Assembly (NCBI RefSeq): GCF_000423565.1 | Contig: NZ_KE384040.1 | Location: forward strand, 185,522 to 249,521 | Source: Runella zeae DSM 19591 | Lineage (GTDB): Bacteria; Bacteroidota; Bacteroidia; Cytophagales; Spirosomataceae | Reading direction: 5' to 3' | DNA: 64,000 bases | Shown: in pieces, positions 51,710-59,882 of the stretch | Position numbering within the stretch: position 1 is the first letter of the stretch | How the letters are laid out: each line of letters opens with the position of its first letter | Notes under the pieces: generated by a model | Told to the model about the DNA's origin: nothing | The model's database searches: none | The model's input: only the letters and a program-made list of their open reading frames with translations | Translations under genes and position numbers: made by a program

Positions 51710-52732
51710 TTGAAAAGTTTAGCAGATTCTTCATTACGGATTTTGGTTACGGGTGCTAATGGCCTGATTGGAGGAGCTATCGCTCGCCTTTTATTACGAG
51801 AAGGCTATACTGTGAGGGGACTACGTCGTCCCCAAAGCAACTTTCATTTTATTAGGGATATCGAATCGCAAATCGAATGGGTGGAAGGAGATGTGCTAGA
51901 TGTATTGTCGCTTGAAGAAGCCATGAAAGAGGTTGTGTATGTAATCCACACCGCTGCCGTAGTGTCGTTTACGCCACGGGATCGCCCTCAAATGTTTCAG
52001 GTCAATGTAGCGGGTACGGCCAATGTCGTCAATATGGCTCTTGAATCCAAGGTGAAAAAACTAGCTTTTGTTAGTTCGGTAGCGGCTTTAGGTCGCCCAG
52101 ACCCACGGATGACGAACAGCGGGATTACGACCATCAATGAGGAACAAAAATGGGAAGAATCTCCCCTAAATTCTCATTATGGGAAAAGTAAATACTTGGC
52201 TGAGCTAGAAGTTTGGCGTGCAGTAGCAGAGGGCTTAGATGCGGTGGTAGTCAATCCTAGTGTAGTACTAGGCGAGGGAGATTGGCAGCGTAGTAGTACC
52301 CAGCTTTTTAAATATGTATATGACGAAAAACAGTACTATACGCAAGGACTTATCAATTATGTAGACGTAGCTGACGTAGCTAGTGCTGTCGTGAAGTTGC
52401 TTTTTTCTGACATCAAAAACGAGCGTTTTATTTTGAGCGGCGGATATACTACTTATCAAGAATTGTTTGGTAAGATAGCCAGCGGTTTCGGTAAAAAAGC
52501 ACCTTCAAAGGCAGTATCAGCGCTGTTGGCGGAGGTGATATGGCGTTTTGAAGCAGCACGGTCTTGGCTCACGGGGAGTCGCCCGCTCATCACAAAAGAA
52601 ACTGCCAAAACAGCCCGTACCAAACTAATTTTTGACGGGAAAAAAATAAAAAACAAGCTAAATTTTGACTATACTACTTTGGATGAAACGGTGGCGAGGG
52701 TTTGTTCGTATTTAGAAAAAAATAAACCTTAA
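51710..52732 (+). CDS. NAD-dependent epimerase/dehydratase (extended SDR)
   Basis: A 340-aa extended SDR enzyme. The NAD(P) site is ILVTGANGLIGGAIARLLLREGY (TGxxGxxG). Asp of the adenosine pocket is in WVEGDVLD. The catalytic Tyr-x-x-x-Lys is HYGKSKYLAELEVW, with Ser in FVSSVAALG. The start is a TTG at 51710: no ATG lies between it and the Rossmann opening, while the promoter ends about 25 nt upstream. The substrate (sugar nucleotide, sterol or flavonoid-like) cannot be told. Next gene at 52751 is a small lipoprotein, 18 nt away. Confidence 0.85.
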   Translation: MKSLADSSLRILVTGANGLIGGAIARLLLREGYTVRGLRRPQSNFHFIRDIESQIEWVEGDVLDVLSLEEAMKEVVYVIHTAAVVSFTPRDRPQMFQVNVAGTANVVNMALESKVKKLAFVSSVAALGRPDPRMTNSGITTINEEQKWEESPLNSHYGKSKYLAELEVWRAVAEGLDAVVVNPSVVLGEGDWQRSSTQLFKYVYDEKQYYTQGLINYVDVADVASAVVKLLFSDIKNERFILSGGYTTYQELFGKIASGFGKKAPSKAVSALLAEVIWRFEAARSWLTGSRPLITKETAKTARTKLIFDGKKIKNKLNFDYTTLDETVARVCSYLEKNKP

Positions 52733-52750
52733 ACTACAACAAAGATTCTT

Positions 52751-53170
52751 ATGACAAAACGACTTCTATGGCTTCTGGTAGGTGTGGGGATGGCAATGTG
52801 TAGCAAAGAACCTACCCTCGACCGCGACAAATTTATCGGTTATTATAAAGTCAAGCGTCTATGTTCGGATTTGAATCGTAAAGAATGGACTGACGGTATC
52901 GTGGCTGTGGAGCCAGGCTCTAAAGACATTGTACAGCTCATCGGAATCATCGAAGAACCCGCCCGCAGTGGTTATAGATCAGTAAAAGCCAAAGTGACGG
53001 GTGACTATTTTACCATACTTGATGACGGTAGTAGTGCCGACCCAAAAAATCAATTGACAGGTAGTGGACGATTCAGTGGGGCGATGTTGGTAGTAGAATA
53101 TGGCCCTCTGGTTTCCGAAACACTTAATACAAACGTGACTTGTAGCTCCACCTGCGAAAAAATACCTTGA
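52751..53170 (+). CDS. Small exported protein, probable lipoprotein
   Basis: A 139-aa protein with the signal MTKRLLWLLVGVGMAMC, a slightly off-consensus lipobox (MAMC). The mature sequence includes a Cys-rich end (NVTCSSTCEKIP) and two strand-like halves (YYKVKRLCSDLNRKEWTDGIV, MLVVEYGPLVSETLN). I recognise no family. It follows the SDR gene by 18 nt and is likely co-transcribed with it. It may be a cell-envelope partner, which is inference. Confidence 0.55.
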   Translation: MTKRLLWLLVGVGMAMCSKEPTLDRDKFIGYYKVKRLCSDLNRKEWTDGIVAVEPGSKDIVQLIGIIEEPARSGYRSVKAKVTGDYFTILDDGSSADPKNQLTGSGRFSGAMLVVEYGPLVSETLNTNVTCSSTCEKIP

Positions 53171-53295
53171 AAATAATAAAGGTGTAGTTTGTAAAATACT
53201 ATCTTTAATGAATGAAAAACCTAGTTGTAACTACTATTTTAAATACGACTTGAGCACAAACATGTTCTAAATTTACGATATAACAAGTCATCGCT

Positions 53296-54546
53296 ATGTT
53301 TTTAAAAAAGATTCGTCTTCAAAACTTTAAGTGCTTAGCCGATATTGAATTGTCTTTTGAAAAAACAAAAAATCAAAATCGTCAATGGACTTTGATTTTA
53401 GGTGAAAACGGAACCGGTAAAAGCAACGTATTGAAAGCAATAGCCTTGGTGACTTGTGGTAGCAATGCACTCGGGGAGCTCTTGGGAGATATAGATAGTT
53501 GGATTAGAAATGATGAAGATTCATGTCGAATTGAGGCTACTTTAGGAACCAAAAAAGGTGATATAAGAGATATTAGTTTAGTCATAAATCGAAAAGATAA
53601 TTTCTCCAATATCGTTTCTAACAATAAAGAATCTCTACGCCTGATTGATGATGCCCTTCAGTACGCTGACCGCAATTATTTTATTGTTGCTTATGGCGCA
53701 AGTCGACGGCTACCTTCCGACAATTTTCCCAGCTTCGAGAAATCTTTCAGTGGCAATCGTTCGGCAAATGTCCGCAGCTTATTTTCTAACTCTTATTCCT
53801 TAAATTCTCTCAATTCATGGATTATGGATTTAGATTATCGCTCTGGTGAAGAAGGACTTACTATCGTCAGAGAGGCTTTAGATGATTTTCTACCAAGCGC
53901 ATCGTTTCATTCGGTTGATAAATCAAAAAAACAGGTTTTATTTCAAACAGTTGATGGCATTGTCCCTTTAGATTATTTAAGTGATGGCTATCAAAATATG
54001 GCCGCATGGATAGGGGACTTGCTGTATAGAATTACGGAATCTTTCCGGGATTATAAAAATCCTTTTGCTGCGAGAGGGGTATTGTTGATTGACGAAATAG
54101 ACTTGCACCTTCATCCTAAGTGGCAGCGTGAGTTGATTAATTTTATTAGCCGTAAGCTACCCAATTTTCAGGTCATAGCCACCACACACTCGCCTCTTAC
54201 GGCTCAACAGGCCAATGAGGGAGAGCTTTATGCGCTAAAAAGAGATGAAACCAATCAGATACGACTCGTTCCTTTTGTCGGTATTCCTAAAAATCTTTTA
54301 ATAAATCAACTTCTGATGACGCCTGTTTTTGGGTTAGAAACAGACGAATCTCTGGAAATAGAACAAAATAAAACGGAGTATATCAATCTTAAAAGTAAAA
54401 AAGAGAAGTCTGAAGAAGAAATAGACAAACTTAGAAAGCTAGAAAAAAACTTAAAAACAAATCTGCCTGAGCGAAACATTCCTGCGGTGTCCCAAAAGAG
54501 CCTTGATTTGTTGGCACGACTAGAAGCTGATTTGAATCTGCCCTAG
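53296..54546 (+). CDS. Septu-like PtuA ATPase (AAA_15/21, RecF-like)
   Basis: A 416-aa ABC/SMC-like AAA ATPase. Walker A is LILGENGTGKSNVLKAIAL (P-loop 36-43). A signature-like LSDGYQNMAAWIGDL lies near residue 227. Walker B is GVLLIDEIDLHLHPKWQ near 264, with the D-loop and H-loop ATTHSPLTAQQ near 295-303. The C-terminus is a charged coiled coil (KKEKSEEEIDKLRKLEKNL). It is followed after 3 nt by an HNH nuclease gene. This ATPase plus HNH pairing is the layout of the Septu (PtuAB) anti-phage system, where PtuA is the ATP-gated sensor. There is no OLD-type Toprim domain and no retron reverse transcriptase nearby. Confidence 0.7.
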   Translation: MFLKKIRLQNFKCLADIELSFEKTKNQNRQWTLILGENGTGKSNVLKAIALVTCGSNALGELLGDIDSWIRNDEDSCRIEATLGTKKGDIRDISLVINRKDNFSNIVSNNKESLRLIDDALQYADRNYFIVAYGASRRLPSDNFPSFEKSFSGNRSANVRSLFSNSYSLNSLNSWIMDLDYRSGEEGLTIVREALDDFLPSASFHSVDKSKKQVLFQTVDGIVPLDYLSDGYQNMAAWIGDLLYRITESFRDYKNPFAARGVLLIDEIDLHLHPKWQRELINFISRKLPNFQVIATTHSPLTAQQANEGELYALKRDETNQIRLVPFVGIPKNLLINQLLMTPVFGLETDESLEIEQNKTEYINLKSKKEKSEEEIDKLRKLEKNLKTNLPERNIPAVSQKSLDLLARLEADLNLP

Positions 54547-54549
54547 TGT

Positions 54550-55380
54550 ATGATAGCTCTAACCCGACTCCGAACCGCCAAAGCCATCAAAGCTAAGTAT
54601 CGAGGCGTAGACAAGCGCAACAAAGACTTAGAACTTCTAAAAGCACAAAGAAATAAGCTTAATGGCTTAATTGATAAAATGAGTTTTGATAGTGATTTTT
54701 GGAAATTATCGAAAACCCAGTTAAAAAAAGAGAGTTTTGGGAAATGTGCTTATTGTGAGGCAAATACAGAGGTGGTAGCTCATGGAGATGTGGAGCATTA
54801 CCGACCCAAAAGTATTTATTGGTGGCTTGCATATACTTACGATAACTACCTGTATGTGTGCCAGATATGTAATCAAAAATATAAAAGCGATAACTTTCCG
54901 ATTGGTGGGATTTTGTTTCCAGCGCCATTGGTCAGGATGGATTCAAGCGATGACGAATTATACCAATTAGCAGGAAATATATCACTTGATCCCCTTGAAG
55001 TCGATTTAGCATATTCGTTACAGATGTATTTAGGGCATCATCATGAGGAGCAAGCTTTTTTGCTGAATCCTTACATTGAAAATCCTACAGATTTTATTGC
55101 TTATGAAGCAGATGATGTGTTGGAGGAAGTTAAAATTGTACCGCTTCGCGCTGATTTTCAACCTTATATCAAAGTAATGGAGGATTTTTATGGTATCAAT
55201 CGCGTCGAATTAAAAAACTTCAGATATGCTAAGTTCAGAGAATTTAGGATATTCAAAAAAGTACTTGGCGAGAACATATCAGATTCATTAAGGAAAGATA
55301 TCCTGAAACAAATTGATTTTATGAAATCTGACAAATCTTTGTTTGCGGGTATGGTAAGGTATTTTGACCGTGTTTTGTAA
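54550..55380 (+). CDS. Septu-like PtuB HNH nuclease
   Basis: A 276-aa protein with a treble-clef HNH domain with paired cysteines: C66 and C69 in FGKCAYCEANTE, H83 in GDVEHYRPKS, then C104 and C107 in YVCQICNQKYKSDNFPI. The order Cys-x2-Cys...H-Y-R-P-K...Cys-x2-Cys-N-x-K matches the HNH family found in Septu PtuB and retron-linked nucleases. PtuB is thought to degrade DNA when the ATPase is triggered. The N-terminal helices (ALTRLRTAKAIKAKYRGVDKRNK) are basic. It starts 3 nt after the ATPase and is closed by a strong terminator. Confidence 0.72.
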   Translation: MIALTRLRTAKAIKAKYRGVDKRNKDLELLKAQRNKLNGLIDKMSFDSDFWKLSKTQLKKESFGKCAYCEANTEVVAHGDVEHYRPKSIYWWLAYTYDNYLYVCQICNQKYKSDNFPIGGILFPAPLVRMDSSDDELYQLAGNISLDPLEVDLAYSLQMYLGHHHEEQAFLLNPYIENPTDFIAYEADDVLEEVKIVPLRADFQPYIKVMEDFYGINRVELKNFRYAKFREFRIFKKVLGENISDSLRKDILKQIDFMKSDKSLFAGMVRYFDRVL

Positions 55381-55420
55381 AAAGGCAAAGAGTTTTGCAT
55401 AAAGTTAACTCTTTGCCTTT
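55381..55420. terminator. Bidirectional terminator between convergent genes
   Basis: A perfect 14-bp stem (AAAGGCAAAGAGTT / AACTCTTTGCCTTT) with a 12-nt loop, starting right after the HNH stop and 7 nt from the ettA stop. The arms carry T-rich ends both ways. Confidence 0.85.
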
Positions 55421-55426
55421 AGGGGC

Positions 55427-57097
55427 TTAAGCCATCAATTTTTTGTACTTAATACGAGTAGGTGTAGCCTCATTTCCTAGGCGTTTACGACGGTTTTCTT
55501 CGTAATCAGAGAAGTTTCCTTCAAACCAATACACTTGCGAATTTCCTTCAAAAGCTAAAATGTGAGTACACAAACGATCTAAAAACCAACGGTCGTGGGA
55601 GATAATCACCGCGCAGCCCGCAAAGTTTTCTAGACCTTCTTCCAACGCTCTCAAGGTATTGACATCGAGGTCGTTGGTGGGTTCGTCAAGGAGCAGCACG
55701 TTGCCGCCTTCTTTGAGCATCATAGCCAAATGCACACGGTTTCGCTCTCCACCAGAGAGATTGCCTATCTTCTTTTCTTGGTCGCTTCCCGTAAAATTAA
55801 ATCGACTTACATAAGCACGAGCGTTTGATTGTTTTCCGCCGAGCATGATCCATTCATTTCCTTCCGAGATTTGCTGATATACTGTCTTATTAGGCTCTAA
55901 TTGATTATGCTCTTGATCGGCATACGCAATTTGTACCGTTTCGCCGATAGTGATAGTGCCGCTATCGGGTTTTTCTTGCTGAGTAATGAGTTTAAATAAA
56001 GTCGATTTTCCCGCACCATTTGGTCCAATAATTCCCACTATCCCCGCAGGTGGAAGCGAGAACGTAAGATTTTCGAACAAAATCTTATCCCCAAATGCCT
56101 TGGAAACGCCTTCCATTTCAATCACCTTGTTGCCCAAGCGTGGTCCCGACGGAATGTATAGTTCCAATTTTTCTTCTTTTTGTTTGCCATCTTCGTCGAG
56201 CAGCCGTTCGTAGGCACTCAAACGAGCTTTGGATTTGGCTTGACGGGCTTTGGGAGCCATCCGAACCCATTCCAACTCGCGTTGAAGGGTTTTTTGTCGC
56301 TTTGATTCCTGTTTTTCTTCTTTGGCTAAGCGTTGTTGTTTTTGGTCGAGCCACGATGAGTAGTTGCCTTTCCAAGGAATTCCCTCGCCTCGGTCAAGTT
56401 CCAAAATCCAGCCTGCCACATTGTCTAGGAAATAACGGTCGTGCGTAACGGCGATAACCGTACCTTCATATTGGCGTAAGTGTTCTTCCAACCACAATAC
56501 AGATTCGGCATCCAAGTGGTTGGTAGGTTCGTCAAGCAAGAGTACGTCGGGTTTTTGGAGGAGTAGTCGGCAAAGGGCCACACGGCGCTTTTCTCCCCCC
56601 GACAGCGTACCAATCAGCGCCTCTGAGGGCGGGCAACGAAGAGCATCCATCGCGCGTTCGAGCTTGTTGTCCAAATCCCACGCATCTAGCGTATCAAGTT
56701 TTTCTTGTACTTCTCCTTGACGCTCAAGCAATTTGTCAAAATCGGCATCAGGTTCGCCAAAAGCTTCATTAATTTGCTCAAATTCTTTCAATAAATCTAC
56801 CACTTCCTGCGTTCCTTCTTGCACAACCTCTAGTACAGTTTTGTTGGGGTCAAACTTGGGTTCTTGCTCAAGCATACCTACAGAGTACCCTGGTGAGAAT
56901 ACCACTTCTCCAGTATAATTTTTATCTATACCCGCAATGATGCGCAGAAGTGTCGATTTCCCGGCTCCATTGAGACCTAAAACACCGATTTTAGCACCAT
57001 AAAAAAACGATAAATAAATGTTTTTGATGATTTGACGATTAGGGGGAATTGTTTTACTTACCCCTGACATTGAGAAAATAATAGTTTCGTTGCTCAT
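55427..57097 (-). CDS. ettA: ABC-F translational throttle EttA
   Basis: A 556-aa soluble protein with two ABC domains. Domain 1: Walker A GLNGAGKST, LSGGEKRRVALCRLLLQKPDVLLLDEPTNHLD, H-loop VTHDRYFLDN. Domain 2: GPNGAGKST, LSGGERNRVHLAMML, LLLDEPTNDLD, ISHDRWFLDR. The interdomain linker SWLDQKQQRLAKEEKQESKRQKTLQRELEWVRM is the P-site tRNA interaction motif that marks EttA among ABC-F proteins. EttA binds the ribosomal E site and gates the first elongation steps by energy status. Length and motif order are typical. Confidence 0.95.
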   Translation of the reverse strand: MSNETIIFSMSGVSKTIPPNRQIIKNIYLSFFYGAKIGVLGLNGAGKSTLLRIIAGIDKNYTGEVVFSPGYSVGMLEQEPKFDPNKTVLEVVQEGTQEVVDLLKEFEQINEAFGEPDADFDKLLERQGEVQEKLDTLDAWDLDNKLERAMDALRCPPSEALIGTLSGGEKRRVALCRLLLQKPDVLLLDEPTNHLDAESVLWLEEHLRQYEGTVIAVTHDRYFLDNVAGWILELDRGEGIPWKGNYSSWLDQKQQRLAKEEKQESKRQKTLQRELEWVRMAPKARQAKSKARLSAYERLLDEDGKQKEEKLELYIPSGPRLGNKVIEMEGVSKAFGDKILFENLTFSLPPAGIVGIIGPNGAGKSTLFKLITQQEKPDSGTITIGETVQIAYADQEHNQLEPNKTVYQQISEGNEWIMLGGKQSNARAYVSRFNFTGSDQEKKIGNLSGGERNRVHLAMMLKEGGNVLLLDEPTNDLDVNTLRALEEGLENFAGCAVIISHDRWFLDRLCTHILAFEGNSQVYWFEGNFSDYEENRRKRLGNEATPTRIKYKKLMA

Positions 57098-57201
57098 TTT
57101 TTGCTTAATTTGTAGTTGGCAAATATCGTTAAAAATGAGAGTTTATTGTTAAAACTTAAAAGCTATTGGTTTTTTCTTTTAACATTGTAAGACATAACAT
57201 T

Positions 57202-57209
57202 TAACTTTG
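57202..57209 (+). promoter_or_regulatory. Predicted -7 element for DUF349
   Basis: TAACTTTG matches TAnnTTTG 44 nt upstream of the ATG at 57253. The TTG 14 nt further upstream is closer than the usual -33 spacing. Confidence 0.4.
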
Positions 57210-57252
57210 TTCCCACCAAACCTTCAAAAGCAGATAAAAAAGTAAGATTGTA

Positions 57253-58521
57253 ATGGAAAACGCCACCTTAATGGACGAATACGGCTATGTCAAAGACGGC
57301 AAAGTATTCTTAAAAGGGTATTTAGGTAACCCAGACCGCCAGATTGGAGAAGTAAAACGTACCGAACAAGAAGCCATCGATTATTTCAAGAACCGTTTTA
57401 AAATTGCTTCTGGTAAAGTAGAACAGCTTGAAAAGGATGTCGAAGAGGCTCAAAACAAGGGCTCGTATTTGACAAAGCTGGTACAATTGCGAAAAAAGCT
57501 TCTAAGCTTTGATGGCCTTGGAGATTTTGTACCCCTACTCGAACGCCTCGACAAAATGGAAGAAGTCTTGGAAGGATTGATTAAAACCAACCAAGAAAAG
57601 AATCTAGAAATCAAACGAGCGCTTTTGGATGAGACGCGCGCGGTGACAGTCGTCAATGATGACTGGCAAGCAGCTACGGACGAACTTCAAGAAATTAAAT
57701 CTAAGTGGATTCGCACGGGACCAGTTGACAAAGAGTACCAAGACGAAATAGAAGGTACTTTTCAGCAACTATTAGACCTATTTTTTCAACAACGCCGCGA
57801 TTTCTTCTCCGAACAAAATCGAATCATTGCTGACCGAATTGAGCGCTACACAGAGCTTATTGCTAAGTCTGACATGCTTGTCAGGATGTATGATGTAGAA
57901 GAAGCAAGCCGGCAATTGCGTCAGATTCGGGCCGAATGGAAAGACGTAGGAGAGATTCCGGTAAAGCGTTCGGCTAAGTTGTACAAGCAGTTTAAGCGTT
58001 CTAACCAACGGATTATCGACAAATACAACCGCGTCAAGGGGATTGTGGTCGAAAACAGAGAGCATCCAATGGTGACGAAGCAGCGCGAAATGTGCCGCGA
58101 AGCCGAGCAATTGGCTCGCTCAAACGACATTATACAAGCTGCCGAAAGAGCCAAAGTATTGCTTAATCAATGGAAAGAAATTAGGCTTCCACCCAGAATC
58201 GGAGATAAAATGGTGGCTGAAAGATTCCGTTCTGCTTGTGATAAAATCTTTGAATTGAGCTATTTGGCACGGGTGATTTCGCGTAAGTATCCAGCCTTCG
58301 AAATCAGAACTGAGGAAGACCAGCTTGCGATCAAAACCCGTGAAATGGAATGGCTTATCAAACGCGAAAAAGCAGATTTGGATGTCACTATCGCAAGTGC
58401 TCAGAATATGCCTGCCGACCCTGAAGCTGAACGTCAGATGATGGGTAAAATCAATATCCAACGTCGTAAGATTACGATGAAAGAGAAGATTTTGGAGGAG
58501 TTTAAGTCGAAAATGAAATAA
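57253..58521 (+). CDS. DUF349 family coiled-coil protein
   Basis: A 422-aa, highly charged helical protein. Repeated DUF349 modules are visible, each with a W near its middle: WQAATDELQEIKSKWIRTGPVDKEYQDEI, RQLRQIRAEWKDVGEIPVKRSAKLYKQFK and AKVLLNQWKEIRLPPRIGDKMVAERFRSAC. The N-terminus (NATLMDEYGYVKDGKVFLKGYLGNPDRQIGEV) is the Bacteroidota cap of this family. No membrane or signal sequence. The role is unknown; the repeats suggest a structural or nucleic-acid-associated protein. A strong terminator follows. Confidence 0.85.
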   Translation: MENATLMDEYGYVKDGKVFLKGYLGNPDRQIGEVKRTEQEAIDYFKNRFKIASGKVEQLEKDVEEAQNKGSYLTKLVQLRKKLLSFDGLGDFVPLLERLDKMEEVLEGLIKTNQEKNLEIKRALLDETRAVTVVNDDWQAATDELQEIKSKWIRTGPVDKEYQDEIEGTFQQLLDLFFQQRRDFFSEQNRIIADRIERYTELIAKSDMLVRMYDVEEASRQLRQIRAEWKDVGEIPVKRSAKLYKQFKRSNQRIIDKYNRVKGIVVENREHPMVTKQREMCREAEQLARSNDIIQAAERAKVLLNQWKEIRLPPRIGDKMVAERFRSACDKIFELSYLARVISRKYPAFEIRTEEDQLAIKTREMEWLIKREKADLDVTIASAQNMPADPEAERQMMGKINIQRRKITMKEKILEEFKSKMK

Positions 58522-58540
58522 AATTAAGTTTGTAAATACA

Positions 58541-58581
58541 AAAGCCGTTAAAGTTGTTTTCAATCTTTAACGGCTTTTTTT
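58541..58581 (+). terminator. Intrinsic terminator after DUF349
   Basis: A 13-bp stem (AAAGCCGTTAAAG / CTTTAACGGCTTT) with an 11-nt loop, followed by T residues, 20 nt after the stop codon. It also serves as a barrier to the opposing gene at 58602. Confidence 0.85.
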
Positions 58582-58601
58582 ATGAAAATATACTTCCTTG
58601 A

Positions 58602-59792
58602 CTACTGAATGGTATTGAAAAATTGGTATGTTCTTAGAAGAAACTCTTGAACGGCCGTACCGTGATCGGCACCATTGATAGGAACTAGCTCTACATTGGT
58701 AGCCCCGCGTGCTTTCATAGCCTTAACGGCGTTTTCAGAATTGAAATAAAACACGAGTTGGTCGGCGGTACCATGAAATAAACGGGTAGGTGTATTGGGC
58801 TTCCAATCATAAACATCATTGTCTTTGACGGCATTCAAAAAAGCAGTATCAGTACCATCGGCAATTCCTTTGACAAAGGCATCCGCAAAAATGGTGTTAA
58901 AACTTACGTTGATAGTAGCATTGTCTTTATTTGTCTGAATCAGCCCGGCCCAAGGTTCTTTAAAATATTGAGTGGTTGGGCGGTTGAGATTATAAATGCG
59001 GTCGTAAGTGAGAGTAACCCACAAGTAAAGTTGATTAGAACTTACATTGCCAGAGGTTTTGGTGCTAATGAGATATTTCATGAAGGCGGTTTTGTCATAG
59101 GCACCCGCTCCGCAGCTAGAGGCACGTAAATTGAACTCACCACTTGCCTCTTCTTCTATTTTTTTCTGTAATGACATCGTCGCAAATCCGCCTGCCGAAT
59201 ATCCAGCAAGATAAAGGCGCTCGTCCCAAGCAATATTTTGCTCACGCATAAATTCTTTGGAAGCTCTTAGCATATCCAAACAGGCCGACGCCAAACTAGC
59301 GCGATGTTCGTAGGGATGCGGAACGCTGTTGGAGGCTCCATACCCAATATAATCAGGATAAGCAATGATATAACCTAATGCCGCAAATAGCGAACCTGCG
59401 ATGTTGGCCTCGCTATTGGCCCCAAAATATGAAGGTGCTTCTTGGTCGGAGCGAATCGTACCATGCTGTACGCTAATCATCGGCATGGTACCTGTTTTGA
59501 CAGGAAACAAAAATGCGCCAGAAGCTTGGATTTCTTTACCGTCGGTGTTTTTGGTTTTGTACACCAATTTATACACCTTAATTCCATTTTGAATAAAAGG
59601 AGCAATAGCACTAAAAGAAGGGTCGCCTGCGGCGATTCGTTGCGCTAACTGTTCTTTTGAAAACTCACCAACAAGCGTGCTACTTACAAGGTATTGATTT
59701 TCGGGGGTGGGGTCAGAGGAGTTTTTACTACAACCACTCAGCAATACCACTACAGCAAACGAAAGGTAGTAAAAGTAATGTTTGAAGGATTT
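58602..59792 (-). CDS. Secreted alpha/beta-hydrolase lipoprotein
   Basis: A 396-aa lipoprotein. I start at ATG 59792 (MKSFKHYFYYLSFAVVVLLSGC, lipobox LSGC); the longer frame adds eight residues. The hydrolase motifs are intact: the Ser nucleophile in LYLAGYSAGGFATM, the acid in LFHGTADQLV, and His in GADHGTAVQEF. The substrate channel part SVQHGTIRSDQEAP and YGASNSVPHPYEHRAS follow the secretory lipase/esterase pattern. It probably hydrolyses esters outside the inner membrane. It comes 90 nt after the DUF3748 stop, with an inverted repeat in between. Confidence 0.8.
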   Translation of the reverse strand, partial: KSFKHYFYYLSFAVVVLLSGCSKNSSDPTPENQYLVSSTLVGEFSKEQLAQRIAAGDPSFSAIAPFIQNGIKVYKLVYKTKNTDGKEIQASGAFLFPVKTGTMPMISVQHGTIRSDQEAPSYFGANSEANIAGSLFAALGYIIAYPDYIGYGASNSVPHPYEHRASLASACLDMLRASKEFMREQNIAWDERLYLAGYSAGGFATMSLQKKIEEEASGEFNLRASSCGAGAYDKTAFMKYLISTKTSGNVSSNQLYLWVTLTYDRIYNLNRPTTQYFKEPWAGLIQTNKDNATINVSFNTIFADAFVKGIADGTDTAFLNAVKDNDVYDWKPNTPTRLFHGTADQLVFYFNSENAVKAMKARGATNVELVPINGADHGTAVQEFLLRTYQFFNTIQ

Positions 59793-59802
59793 CATAAACA
59801 AT

Positions 59803-59871
59803 GGGGCTAAAAACATGGATTCAGTTCTTTGTTTAAACGAATAACCTCCCTTTTAAGTTGCTTTTAGCCCC
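59803..59871. repeat. 10-bp inverted repeat with 49-nt spacer
   Basis: GGGGCTAAAA (59803-59812) and TTTTAGCCCC (59862-59871) pair perfectly in the gap between the DUF3748 gene and the hydrolase. On the minus strand there is no T tract after the second arm, so it is not a convincing terminator. It may be an RNA structure in the hydrolase leader. Confidence 0.4.
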
Positions 59872-59882
59872 TAATTAGACCA

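Noticed and set aside
53296..55380. Retron of the Ec78 type (ATPase plus HNH with reverse transcriptase)
   Set aside because: No reverse transcriptase frame or msr-msd-like structure is present on either side; the pair stands alone.
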